64,000 bases of DNA from G963668655 sp963668655 (lineage in GTDB: Bacteria > Myxococcota_A > SURF-8), in NCBI GenBank assembly GCA_963668655.2, contig CAXXPQ010000004.1:558001-622000 (forward strand), given 5' to 3'. The position numbers and the translations under genes are program-made. A model generated the notes under the pieces. The model was not told the DNA's origin and searched no databases. It saw nothing but the letters and a program-made list of their open reading frames with translations. This document shows, piece by piece, positions 41,251 to 49,959 of this stretch (the first letter of the stretch is position 1; every line of letters starts with the position of its first letter).

Positions 41251-42291
41251 CTATGGCCGGGTCGCTTTTCTGGCAACGATCAGTTCGACCGGCCCGTGGG
41301 CCTCGAACTCCTCATCGTTGATGGTTTCGCTCTGCGTGGATTGGAATCCGGCCTGAAGCATGGCCTCTACCACCTCGCCTTTGTTGAAAGACATATCCAT
41401 GCCTTGAAGCATGGTGGAAAGCATGCTGACTATCATCGCCGCCGGGGCGGTTCGCTCGTCGGTAAGACCGTCGGTTGCAACCAGCAACGCGCCTCCCGGG
41501 TTCAAGGCATCCAGAAATTTGCCCATCAACTCCGGGAGTCGATCCCGGTAGAAATTCAATGTATAGCTTGCGATGATGAGATCGTAGCCGTCGCCGATCG
41601 GATCCTCGGCGTAATCGCCGGGCATGGCGGAGACCCGCTCTTCCAGGCCGTACTCGCGTATGACCTCTTCGGCCACCGCCAGAACCGGCGCACGATCGAA
41701 CAAGACGCAGCGGGCGTCTGGATGCGCGGCCGTCACCGCGATTCCGATGATTCCGGGACCGGCTCCGAGGTCGAGAATCTTTCGGACCGATGCGAATTCC
41801 GGCAGTCTCGACGCGAACGAAGCGAAGCGCTGGGCGCGCCCGGAACGGCTGTGATTCAGGCTCATACGGGCGCCCACCGCCCAGATCTCCTCGCCACCGA
41901 TGGGTTGCGGCGGCGGCGCTCCCTCCTTCAACAAGGTCTTCAACCCGCCGTTGATGAGCGGCTTGTTCCAGTTTTCCATGAAAAGCAAAGCGTCCGCCAG
42001 ATAGGTATCGGTCCCGCTTACAAGGTGCTTTTCAGCCAGCGGTGAATTGCAAAATCTTCCCTGCTCTTTCTTCAAGCAGCCGATGGCGGTCAAGGCGTTC
42101 AAAACAAATTCGGTATTGGCCGGATCGAGAGCAAGCGCCTCCGCGACCGTTTTCGAAAGAACCGGCTCCTTCAATCGATCGAAGAGTTTCAGTTCCATCG
42201 CCGTTTTCAGAAGTTCCCATCTCGCCACATCCTGCGGCAGTTTGAACAGTTCACTCCCATAGGAGGCCGGTTCGGGCAATGCTTTTTTCAT
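41251..42291 (-). CDS. O-methyltransferase (Methyltransf_2 type, dimerising)
   Basis: The 346-residue product begins with a helical, winged-helix-like dimerisation domain (LPQDVARWELLKTAMELKLFDRL, FVLNALTAIGCLKKEQGRF). The catalytic domain follows: KILDLGAGPGIIGIAVT (motif I), VLFDRAPVLAVAEEVI, GYDLIIASYTLNFYRD and LNPGGALLVATDG. This is the architecture of plant/actinobacterial O-methyltransferases acting on aromatic or polyketide hydroxyls. It is the first enzyme gene behind the TetR regulator and is followed at once by another methyltransferase. Confidence 0.83.
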   Translation of the reverse strand: MKKALPEPASYGSELFKLPQDVARWELLKTAMELKLFDRLKEPVLSKTVAEALALDPANTEFVLNALTAIGCLKKEQGRFCNSPLAEKHLVSGTDTYLADALLFMENWNKPLINGGLKTLLKEGAPPPQPIGGEEIWAVGARMSLNHSRSGRAQRFASFASRLPEFASVRKILDLGAGPGIIGIAVTAAHPDARCVLFDRAPVLAVAEEVIREYGLEERVSAMPGDYAEDPIGDGYDLIIASYTLNFYRDRLPELMGKFLDALNPGGALLVATDGLTDERTAPAAMIVSMLSTMLQGMDMSFNKGEVVEAMLQAGFQSTQSETINDEEFEAHGPVELIVARKATRP

Positions 42292-42326
42292 TTATTTTCC
42301 TTATCCGGTTGGAGAAATCATACGGA

Positions 42327-42938
42327 TTATTTCACGGCCAGTCCTCTTTCCAGAACATCCAGAAGCGTCTCGGCGTAATCGTCGTCGGCGCGCCTCGGCT
42401 CATCGGTCATGCGCTTGTCCTCCAGGAAATGCTCGTGGTATTCCCACCAGACATGAATGGCTCCACTCAACATGACCAGAACGTCGTAGGCGCTGACATC
42501 CTGTCGCATCACACCGGCGGCCTGCGCCTTTTCAATATCCTCGATCCAGGCGTGATGCCACTCCTCCTCGCCCGGCCAGGTTTCCAGATCCCCTTCAAGT
42601 CTGCCCCAATTCGCCAAGCGCTTGATGGTCGGGTTCTCGCGGTAAAACGCAAACATCGTGCGAATCGTCTTTTCCAGGAAACCCCGCAGGGAGCCATCGA
42701 AGACGGTGTGGGGGGCCTGTCCACTGTCATAGCGTTGGATGATGGCGGCTTTGACCTGTTGGTATAGTTGTTGTTTGCTCTGGAAATGAAAAAGAATCAG
42801 CGGCCCGGAAACGCCGCATTTCTTGGAAATGGCCCGGATCGAGGTTCCGTGAAATCCTTTTTCGGCGAACAGCTCTTCCGCCGCATTCAGAATGGCTTTT
42901 ACGGTCGTTTCTTTGTCTCGGGTGTTGGGTTTCGGCAT
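42327..42938 (-). CDS. TetR/AcrR-family transcriptional regulator
   Basis: The 203-residue product has the N-terminal helix-turn-helix ILNAAEELFAEKGFHGTSIRAISKKCGVSGPLILFHFQSKQQL and a mostly helical ligand-binding domain. The gene is first in a run of minus-strand genes ending at 35787, and a perfect inverted repeat (42953-42976) lies 15 bases upstream of its start, so it most likely represses its own operon and is released by a substrate of the pump. The inducer is unknown. Confidence 0.92.
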   Translation of the reverse strand: MPKPNTRDKETTVKAILNAAEELFAEKGFHGTSIRAISKKCGVSGPLILFHFQSKQQLYQQVKAAIIQRYDSGQAPHTVFDGSLRGFLEKTIRTMFAFYRENPTIKRLANWGRLEGDLETWPGEEEWHHAWIEDIEKAQAAGVMRQDVSAYDVLVMLSGAIHVWWEYHEHFLEDKRMTDEPRRADDDYAETLLDVLERGLAVK

Positions 42939-42952
42939 GGTGTTTCGAATTC

Positions 42953-42976
42953 CTTACTAACTTATCGTTTAGTAAG
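42953..42976. promoter_or_regulatory. Probable TetR-family operator
   Basis: CTTACTAA (42953-42960) and TTAGTAAG (42969-42976) form a perfect 8-bp inverted repeat with an 8-base spacer, directly upstream of the TetR gene. Size and position fit a TetR/AcrR operator. Confidence 0.7.
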
Positions 42977-43144
42977 TATATCCCGAGAGAATTTTCTGTC
43001 AAGTATTAAAATGAGAAAATTTACGATTGCTCATTCCGACTTGCTCGTCACTCCCGTCAGGCGGTCCATCGTCACCATGAAAAGTGGGGACTTGATTTCG
43101 CCGGAAAGACAGCGTCGCTTTGCTTCCACATAAGTTCCAGCAGG

Positions 43145-43471
43145 TCACAAAAAGCGATTCTCCAGCAGATCCCAGGCCTTGGCGATCAACTCGGGATTGC
43201 TTTCATATCGACTGAGACCGAAGACGCTGGCGGCTTCGTAGCTGTTATTGTATTTACCCGCTCAGCACATTTTCAGGCAGACTCTGGGTTGGTGTTTCAG
43301 GTTTTCGCTTGTTTTCCCATCGGGATGGATCATCCCGCAGACACATCCGTCCATGAGGAAATAGCTGAATTCGATGGCGTACGGCTCCCCATCCGGCGTT
43401 ACGGTGCAGAGCGTTGTCCAGCGGTGATCCTGGATCAGGTCTACGATTTCTTCTTTCGTCATCGGTCTCAT
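43145..43471 (-). pseudogene. Pyridoxamine-phosphate-oxidase-like (NimA-type) FMN protein, interrupted by TGA
   Basis: ATG 43471 encodes MRPMTKEEIVDLIQDHRW, TLCTVTPDGEPYAIEFSYF and MIHPDGKTSENLKHQPRVCL, the N-terminal half of the PPOX split-barrel fold used by NimA-like flavoproteins. A TGA at 43262-43264 stops it after 69 residues. The same frame then continues, without further stop, through YEAASVFGLSRYESNPEL to a TGA at 43145, which fits the second half of the fold. One nonsense mutation in an otherwise clean frame indicates recent loss or an error. Even with readthrough the product (about 108 aa) would be shorter than usual for the family. Confidence 0.55.
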
Positions 43472-43665
43472 GATGAATCGCTTTCTTCGTTGGGCTCGAA
43501 TTTTTAGGAGCTAGCATATTGTTAATAGAGCAATAGGCCTTCTCGTAACCCTTGCCTCGCTTCCAACTCATCCTCGCCTCCTTCCTGAAATCAGACTACC
43601 AGGATGAGACGATTTCCCGAGAAATTAAGTCACACCCCCAAGTAAATTCCTAACGCTTTTCCCGG

Positions 43666-43693
43666 TTGTGCTTCCGCCGTTTCCGGGTATAAT
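43666..43693 (+). promoter_or_regulatory. Putative promoter of the lipoprotein gene at 43775
   Basis: TTGTGC (43666-43671) and TATAAT (43688-43693) are 16 bases apart, followed about 80 bases later by the ATG at 43775. The rest of the 300-base gap 43472-43774 shows no gene. Confidence 0.5.
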
Positions 43694-43774
43694 ACTTTAA
43701 TAAGCGGTTTTCCATCCGAAACGGTTTTGCCGAAACTCGAACATCAGAACGCTCCGGGAAAAAAGGACGCCGAC

Positions 43775-45943
43775 ATGAACGGACCCCGAAACGCATCGTA
43801 TTTCCTTGTGATTTTCATGCTGTTGTGCCTGCTTCCCGCCTGCGGAAGCGATTCTTCCTCCGAAAATCCGCCTCCGGACGGAGACCAGTCGGAAAACGAC
43901 GGAGACGTGGACGGCGATGTTGAAACGCCGGACGGCGACGATGAAATCCCGGGCTCGGTGGACGACCTGGTGGCCCTGGGCAAGGAATATCTGGAAGCCG
44001 GGGAGTCCCTGGCCGCTTACGACGTGTTCAAACAGGCCGTGAGTCTCGAACCGGAACATCCAGACGCGCTCTTCGGACTCTGCCTGGCCCAGTTCCAGAA
44101 CTGGATCGGACTTCTGGACAGCGGACTGGGGCTGTTGAACGGCACGGCCATGGGGGACGACGGCCCCGAACCTCCCGAGGACGCCCGCCTGAAATCCTTC
44201 AAGGAGGGCGAATCCGACCGGGGCATGATCCGCGATATCCTGGACAGCCTGCGCCTGCAAAGCGAGGAGCAGTTAACCCGCCTGGATGCGTTGAAGGCCG
44301 TGGAAGGTTTCGAGTTCCGCCTGGACGGCTTCCCGGTGCTGCTGCAAAACAAGGAATACATGAACCTGCACAGCGAATGGGATACGGCGGATCTCTACGT
44401 GCTTTCCGCCATCACCCGGCTTCTGTCCAGCATCGTTCTGTTGCTCGACAGCCAGGGGCTGGATTTCGACAACGATTCCGTTTCGGATATCGGAGATACC
44501 GAGGATCCCCTGGCGTTCATCGTGGAGTTTCTGGAAGCCAATCCGGATTTCCTTACTTTCCGGGGGGAGGAAGGTCTGGCGTCGTGGGAGGCCAGTCGGC
44601 AGGCTCTGGCCGACGCGGCGGCGGACGCCATCCAGGCCGCTTCGCTCATGGAAGTGGAGACGGACAATCAGAACGACGACATCATGGCTCGGAACGACGG
44701 CCTCACGGTGCAGGGCGTGGAACATTTCGCCGTCCAGGGCTGGTTCAATTCGGGACTGAATCGCGTGATGCTGCTCTGGCACGGCGAGGAACTTTCCGTG
44801 CGGGAAAGTCTTCTGCGGATCCAGGCTCATCTCTCCGGACAGGCGGAAGTGCGGCTGCGACTGGAGAAGGACATTCTTATGGCCATCGGCGTGCTGCTGG
44901 ACTTCATTCGCAAGGCCATGGGACTGGAAGACGCCTTGGCGCTCGTGGGCGTGGACGAACTTCCCACCGCCATCGGGACCATCCTGGAAAACATCGGCAT
45001 GGAAGAGGGCGAATCCTTCCCGAAGACGCTGATCGGATTTCTGCCCATGATGGGCCTGCCGAAGGAGGCCATCGAGATCGATCTGGTCACCTTCTATTCG
45101 CGGCCCTATCCTTTCAAGGAATTCATTCCCAACCTGGGGGAAAGCCCCTTCGACGGCGCCACCGTCTTTCTGCAATCCACCGAGTGCGCCCGGCTGGGTT
45201 TTGCCGACGAGGACTTCGTACCCGGCGACACGGTGGAGATCAAGCTACACGATCGCGGTCCCACAGCGGACGCCACCGGCGGTGCGGGTAACGACCAGCT
45301 TTCGGTGAAGGTGTTCAGCGTGCTTCTTCCGGAGACGGAGGACGGAGAAGTGGAGATTCTGGACCGGGAATCCCTGTCCCTTTCCGAACATGCGACCGTG
45401 GCGGGCTTTTTCGAGGGCGAACTGCCGAGTGCCTTTACGGAAGCGGCGGCCGTGGTGCAGGACGACGGCACGGTTCAGATTCCGGACGGCGCGACGCTTC
45501 TGGCCGGGTATACCGACGCGAACGGTGAAGAGGAAATCCTGGTGGAGGCCGGTCTGATCTTCGGCCGTCCGGAAGGGGAAGAGGCTCCGGCGAGCGACGT
45601 TTTTTCCTACGATATGGATTGCAAGGAAGGCACGGGCCGGGATTACGGCCATTTCTCCCAGCCGGAATTCGCCGCAGCCTATACGATCGCCGATCCCCCG
45701 GCGGAAGTCGAACCCACCACGCCCTATCCGGCCATCGAGGCCGACGGTGTGGCCGCAGACGGCGCTTATCTGCCCTTCAAGTCCGGGTCTTTCAATGGCC
45801 TGCTCTGGCTGGACATGGGCAAAGTGCTGAAGGACGACGCCGTGCCCAACGGCTTCGAGGAAGAGTTCAGACGCTCGGACACGCGCATGACCAACGCCTT
45901 CATGCAGAAGGTCATGGGGTCCATGGGCGGCGGGCTGTTCTAA
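43775..45943 (+). CDS. DGD-linker lipoprotein with TPR-like N-terminal region
   Basis: ATG 43775 (MNGPRNASYF) gives 722 residues; a longer frame from 43727 is unlikely because it precedes the signal peptide. The lipobox is LLPAC, followed by a DGD-rich linker (about 28-60). Residues near 65-105 (LVALGKEYLEAGESLAAYDVFKQAV, LEPEHPDALFGLC) read as a tetratricopeptide repeat. A long helical middle part and a beta-rich C-terminal third follow without recognised motifs. It is probably anchored at the outer membrane and exposed. The metallophosphoesterase gene starts 61 bases downstream and may be cotranscribed. Confidence 0.7.
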   Translation: MNGPRNASYFLVIFMLLCLLPACGSDSSSENPPPDGDQSENDGDVDGDVETPDGDDEIPGSVDDLVALGKEYLEAGESLAAYDVFKQAVSLEPEHPDALFGLCLAQFQNWIGLLDSGLGLLNGTAMGDDGPEPPEDARLKSFKEGESDRGMIRDILDSLRLQSEEQLTRLDALKAVEGFEFRLDGFPVLLQNKEYMNLHSEWDTADLYVLSAITRLLSSIVLLLDSQGLDFDNDSVSDIGDTEDPLAFIVEFLEANPDFLTFRGEEGLASWEASRQALADAAADAIQAASLMEVETDNQNDDIMARNDGLTVQGVEHFAVQGWFNSGLNRVMLLWHGEELSVRESLLRIQAHLSGQAEVRLRLEKDILMAIGVLLDFIRKAMGLEDALALVGVDELPTAIGTILENIGMEEGESFPKTLIGFLPMMGLPKEAIEIDLVTFYSRPYPFKEFIPNLGESPFDGATVFLQSTECARLGFADEDFVPGDTVEIKLHDRGPTADATGGAGNDQLSVKVFSVLLPETEDGEVEILDRESLSLSEHATVAGFFEGELPSAFTEAAAVVQDDGTVQIPDGATLLAGYTDANGEEEILVEAGLIFGRPEGEEAPASDVFSYDMDCKEGTGRDYGHFSQPEFAAAYTIADPPAEVEPTTPYPAIEADGVAADGAYLPFKSGSFNGLLWLDMGKVLKDDAVPNGFEEEFRRSDTRMTNAFMQKVMGSMGGGLF

Positions 45944-46004
45944 GAGGACGAAAACAAAACCGAAGAGAAACCGGAACGATTTCCGTATCATAGCGAGGCG
46001 AATC

Positions 46005-47009
46005 ATGACACGAATCCACAGACCCGTACCCTTGACGAGACGGCAATTCTGCAAGGCCATGGGGATTTCCGCCCTGGCGTTGGGCGGCGGCTTTCCGCTC
46101 ATCGGCTGCGGCGAGGCCGGACCTGCGGTCACGGACGGCGGCAGCCTGTTGAACACCGGAACGAACGCGGTGCTTCCGGCCGATCCGGATTTTTTCCGCT
46201 TCGCCTTGCTGGCCGACACTCACATCATCGACGAATACTACGACGGTGACGAGCAGGACATCTATCTGACCGAGGAACGCCTGATCCAGGCGCGCGCCAC
46301 CATCAACGCGATCGATCCGGCGGTGGACATGGCCTTCATCGCCGGGGACATCACGCACAACTATCCCTCCGCCGATCCCTCGTTCTACGAGCAGAACCGC
46401 ACCCGCATCGATATCCTGGCGGATGTGCTGAAGGAATTCCGCATGCCCGTCTATCCGGGGTTCGGCAATCACGACTACGACGTTCCGGCGGTGAGCCGCG
46501 AATTCACCCACGAACTGTTCAAGGATCGCCTGGACCTGGATACCTATTATTCGGTGGATCATCTGGGCTGGAAATTCGTGATGCTGAATAACTTCCTGGG
46601 CGAGACCTGGAATCCGAACAGCCCGGAGTTCAACACGGCCTTCGGATCCCTGGGAGAAGAGCAACTCAACTGGCTGGAAGGGGAATTGCAGCAGGGCATG
46701 CCCACCTTCCTGTTCATGCATTACATGTTGCCGCTCGTCACCCCGCGCGAGGTGTCCGACCTGGGACTTTCCCGCCTGGTGCGCGATTACAAGGACACCA
46801 TCCGGCTGTTCATCGTAGGGCATACCCACCGCTGGATCAATCTGGGCGACATCTACGGGCCGCAGCACATCGTAGCCGCCAGCACGCGCTACGACCCGGA
46901 CAGCTTCATGATTTTCGAAGTCTCCAAGTCCACGGAAACCTTCCGGATTCTGAATTATGACCGCTTCCGGTGGGGAACCGAGTTCACGGAGCCGTACGAG
47001 GAAGGCTGA
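46005..47009 (+). CDS. Calcineurin-like metallophosphoesterase with Tat-type signal and lipobox
   Basis: The 334-residue product starts MTRIHRPVPLTRRQFCKAMG, a twin-arginine type signal, followed by PLIGC, a possible lipobox. The catalytic metal motifs are ALLADTHIID (DxH), FIAGDITHNYPS (GDxxH), GFGNHDYDVP (GNHD), FMHYM and FIVGHTHRW (GHTH). This is a complete metallophosphoesterase signature. It should hydrolyse phosphate esters outside the cytoplasm after export as a folded enzyme. The substrate is unknown. A second, unrelated-in-sequence metallophosphoesterase gene converges from downstream. Confidence 0.87.
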   Translation: MTRIHRPVPLTRRQFCKAMGISALALGGGFPLIGCGEAGPAVTDGGSLLNTGTNAVLPADPDFFRFALLADTHIIDEYYDGDEQDIYLTEERLIQARATINAIDPAVDMAFIAGDITHNYPSADPSFYEQNRTRIDILADVLKEFRMPVYPGFGNHDYDVPAVSREFTHELFKDRLDLDTYYSVDHLGWKFVMLNNFLGETWNPNSPEFNTAFGSLGEEQLNWLEGELQQGMPTFLFMHYMLPLVTPREVSDLGLSRLVRDYKDTIRLFIVGHTHRWINLGDIYGPQHIVAASTRYDPDSFMIFEVSKSTETFRILNYDRFRWGTEFTEPYEEG

Positions 47010-47039
47010 GAACGATTGCCAGGTACAGAATGGGCATCT

Positions 47040-47064
47040 TTTTGCCCATCATTCGTGGGCAAAA
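47040..47064. terminator. Hairpin between convergent genes, possible terminator
   Basis: TTTTGCCCA and TGGGCAAAA form a perfect stem around TCATTCG. The A/T ends of the stem could supply the U tract in both directions. It lies between the convergent metallophosphoesterase genes. Confidence 0.4.
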
Positions 47065-47137
47065 GAGGCGATGGGTAAGACAAATGCTCATCCCGCCGCC
47101 CAAAGCAGACAATAATCTCGCGAACAACCCGCCTGCC

Positions 47138-49180
47138 TCAGCGCAGTTTCACCGCCATCAGATTGTCCACGTGGTCGATGACCTCGCCGTAGGGCGTGCG
47201 CACGGACATGGATAGGGAGGACGGTCCGACTTCGAAGAGCAGGAAGTGTTCCTGGCTGGAGAAGCGATAGCAGCTTTTCTCCTTATGTTCCTCGCAGGCT
47301 TCCGGATTCGCCTTCCAGTATCGGTTCCAGGGAGTGGACTGCTCCGCGTAATAAGGCGCTCCGGCCCCGCCCGAAGTGATGAACCAGACGGGAAATTCCA
47401 TGAAAGGCAGCGGGGAGCAGCTTTCTTCCTTTTCGCAGACTTTCCCGTTTCCGTTCGGGTCGTCGATGCGATAGACGCCCACGGGAGTATCGGAGTCGAT
47501 CAGCGTACGGTGATAGCCGTGTTCGTCGGCGGTGAGAACGGCGGCCACCTTCGGATAGCGCCCCACCAGTGTCACTAGATGATTTCTGACCTCGATGATG
47601 CCTTCCTTTTCCGGCACGAGCCGTCCGGTATCCGGTTCGTAGGTATGGGCGCGGACACGGTTGTCGCCGTGATACCACATGGAATCCTCGGCGTGTCCGC
47701 CGTTCGGGAAGACCGGCTCCTGGGCAAAAAGAATCACGTAGCGGACCGTGGGATCGGCCTGGGCTTGTTTCAATTGCCGCTCGATCCAGCTCATCTGGTC
47801 GGGGAGAATGTACCCCTCCGGCGAGCCGCCGAAGCGGTTCGCGTGGGTGGACATCCAGTAGTTGTTGTTGAAGGCGATGGCGGTGAGCGGTCCGTATTGA
47901 AAGGCGAAGACGGTTTCCAGGTACTCCGGGCGGCGCGGGTCGCTCGGCCGGGGGCCGTTCTCGAACTGGTCGAAGACTTCGCGGAAGACGGTTTCCGATC
48001 CCTCCGTCTCGTACGGCCAGCGGTCCAGACGCACGCCGTCCTCGCTGCCGTCGTCGTAGCGTCGGATCAGGGCGTCGTGATTGCCCATGCCGACATACAC
48101 CGGCCGGTGGTTCCAGTAGCCCGCGGCGGCCTGCCGCCAGCCTCTAAACTGATGCAGCAGGTCGTCCTTTCCCGTGGTGTATCCGGTGACGAGGTCGCCG
48201 CCAAAGAGGAAAAAGGCCGCCTTTTCCAGGTAAGCCGTGTTGAACAGGCGTTCCAGCGTCTGGTGATTCAATCCCATGAACTCCAGTTCTCCGCCCCCGT
48301 TTCCGTCCCGGCTGTCGCCGGCGAAGGCGAAGCGGAACGTCCCCTCGCCCTTGTCCGGGGCCGTACGGAAGGTGAAGTCCCGGGATTCGTAATCGTCGAA
48401 GGCCACGCGATAGGCGTATTCGGTATCCGGAACCAGCCCGGAAATCGGGATGCGATGGCGGCGGGCGGGCTCCGGATCCTCGAACGAGAACTGCCCGATG
48501 GACACGCGGGCGCGCACCTCGCGGTCCGTCTCGAAATAAACCATCATCCTCGTGGAATCCCCGGAGTGGACCATCTGGACGAACGGACCTTCGCTTACGG
48601 TCGGAGCGCGGAGGAACCTTCCGTTTTCCTTCTTGAAACGCAGGAAAAGATCGTACGCGCCCAGATCCGTGTCCCGGCCGGGCCGCTCCAGGGTGAGGAT
48701 CAGGCGGACGGCCACGGTGCCGGAATCGACCCAGCGCGCGCTGTTCTTGACCTCGGAGAACAGCGAGGAAAGGTCGAGCGTCCCCTTGCCGTTTCGGATC
48801 TTGGCGCGACCACGAAATCGCTTATAGGCGTAGTCGGCCTCCCGTTGCTGGAAGGGGTACGGCCCGAAAACGGCCTTGCCGTGGATTTGGGCCGGATCGA
48901 TCTTTTCGCCGTTCAAAAGCCTGCAAGCATCGGAGAAATCGATAAGGAGACCCGAGGCGTTTCCGTCGTGGAAGGCGGCCTGTAGGGTCTGGTTGGAAAA
49001 CAGGTTACGGATTTTGTAATGAACATTCTCCGACAGATTCTCTGCGGTGGGATTCTTTACGGGTGGTTGGTGGATGATCTTGCCGGCCAGGGCTCCTCCG
49101 AACAGAAGAAACGGGAGCAGGATCATAAGAAAAAGCAGCGTCGGCCGGAGTCTCCATCGGGATTCGATTTTTCCGCGCAT
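47138..49180 (-). CDS. Purple-acid-phosphatase-like metallophosphoesterase, membrane anchored
   Basis: ATG 49180 (MRGKIESRWRLRP) gives 680 residues with an N-terminal membrane helix (PTLLFLMILLPFLLFGGALAG). A fibronectin-III-like domain (about 190-285, with VQMVHSGDSTRMMVYFET and LVPDTEYAYRVAF) precedes the catalytic domain: FAFAGDSRDG, FLFGGDLVTGY, VYVGMGNHDAL, a late LFAQEPVF and TADEHGYHR. This matches the Fn3 plus metallophosphoesterase layout of purple acid phosphatases, although the metal-ligand set is not classical throughout. Expected in the periplasm, anchored by its N-terminus. The upstream neighbour on the same strand, tlpA, is 186 bases away. Confidence 0.78.
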   Translation of the reverse strand: MRGKIESRWRLRPTLLFLMILLPFLLFGGALAGKIIHQPPVKNPTAENLSENVHYKIRNLFSNQTLQAAFHDGNASGLLIDFSDACRLLNGEKIDPAQIHGKAVFGPYPFQQREADYAYKRFRGRAKIRNGKGTLDLSSLFSEVKNSARWVDSGTVAVRLILTLERPGRDTDLGAYDLFLRFKKENGRFLRAPTVSEGPFVQMVHSGDSTRMMVYFETDREVRARVSIGQFSFEDPEPARRHRIPISGLVPDTEYAYRVAFDDYESRDFTFRTAPDKGEGTFRFAFAGDSRDGNGGGELEFMGLNHQTLERLFNTAYLEKAAFFLFGGDLVTGYTTGKDDLLHQFRGWRQAAAGYWNHRPVYVGMGNHDALIRRYDDGSEDGVRLDRWPYETEGSETVFREVFDQFENGPRPSDPRRPEYLETVFAFQYGPLTAIAFNNNYWMSTHANRFGGSPEGYILPDQMSWIERQLKQAQADPTVRYVILFAQEPVFPNGGHAEDSMWYHGDNRVRAHTYEPDTGRLVPEKEGIIEVRNHLVTLVGRYPKVAAVLTADEHGYHRTLIDSDTPVGVYRIDDPNGNGKVCEKEESCSPLPFMEFPVWFITSGGAGAPYYAEQSTPWNRYWKANPEACEEHKEKSCYRFSSQEHFLLFEVGPSSLSMSVRTPYGEVIDHVDNLMAVKLR

Positions 49181-49365
49181 CGGGATTTTCCTTGTTTTTC
49201 GTGTCCGGTTACGGATGGTATGAATGAATTCTACCCGGATGTACGAGATTGGCAAGTTCCCGGTGAATATTTTACAGGAAACCAACATTTACGGGAAATG
49301 GAAAGCGTCGGTGCGATTGCGTGGAAGCGTCAGGAACTCGCCTCTTTGGCGGTCGGGGATCGAAA

Positions 49366-49959
49366 TCAGGGCGAGGGGGGAGCGGATGACGTATTCGTGA
49401 AGTCCGCCACGGTCTGGATATCCTCCAGGGCCGAGGCGCTTTCCCAGTTTCGCACGCCGCGAAGGGCATAGCGGACGACGCCCGCGCCGTCGATGATGTA
49501 AGTGGACGGAAAGACCCGCATATCGTATGCCAAGCCCACGTCATCGGTGCTGTCCAGAAGAATGGGGAGTTTCCGAACGCCCTTTTCCCGGGCGATGCGG
49601 CGAATTTCCTCCGGTGAGGAATAATCCGTGGCGATGGCCAGGATGCGCACGCCTTCGGGCAATTTACCCGCGAGGCGCTCCAGTTGGGGCAATTCCTTCA
49701 GGCAGGACGGACACCAGGGCGCCCAAAGCGTAACCACCACGGTTCGCCCCCGCAATGCCGAAAGCCGAACGGAATTTCCGGATAGATCCATCAGTGAGAA
49801 ATCCGGTGCCGCATGACACAGTTCCGCTTTCGGCCCGTCCGAGTGGACCGGGCCGAAGTCCAACGTCCCGCCGCGTCCGGAAGGAGCGAGAAAAAGGGAG
49901 TAGGCCAGGTAACCGAGGACGAAGACGCCGATATATCGAATGACGGCTTTTTCCTTCAC
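49366..49959 (-). CDS. TlpA/ResA-like thiol-disulfide oxidoreductase
   Basis: The start is GTG 49959, overlapping the stop of the protease gene in the form GTGA. The 197-residue product has one N-terminal membrane helix (IGVFVLGYLAYSLFLAP), then a thioredoxin fold: APDFSLMDLSGNSVRLSAL, VVTLWAPWCPSCLKELPQL with the CxxC pair, and the cis-Pro in VFPSTYIIDG. It acts on periplasmic disulfides, usually as a reductant. Tight coupling to the S8 protease suggests that it serves folding of this Cys-containing protease or of its targets. Confidence 0.88.
   Translation of the reverse strand: MKEKAVIRYIGVFVLGYLAYSLFLAPSGRGGTLDFGPVHSDGPKAELCHAAPDFSLMDLSGNSVRLSALRGRTVVVTLWAPWCPSCLKELPQLERLAGKLPEGVRILAIATDYSSPEEIRRIAREKGVRKLPILLDSTDDVGLAYDMRVFPSTYIIDGAGVVRYALRGVRNWESASALEDIQTVADFTNTSSAPPSP

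Noticed and set aside
43262..43264. Selenocysteine at the internal TGA of the PPOX-like gene
   Set aside because: No SECIS-like hairpin is evident directly downstream and the family has no known selenoprotein form.
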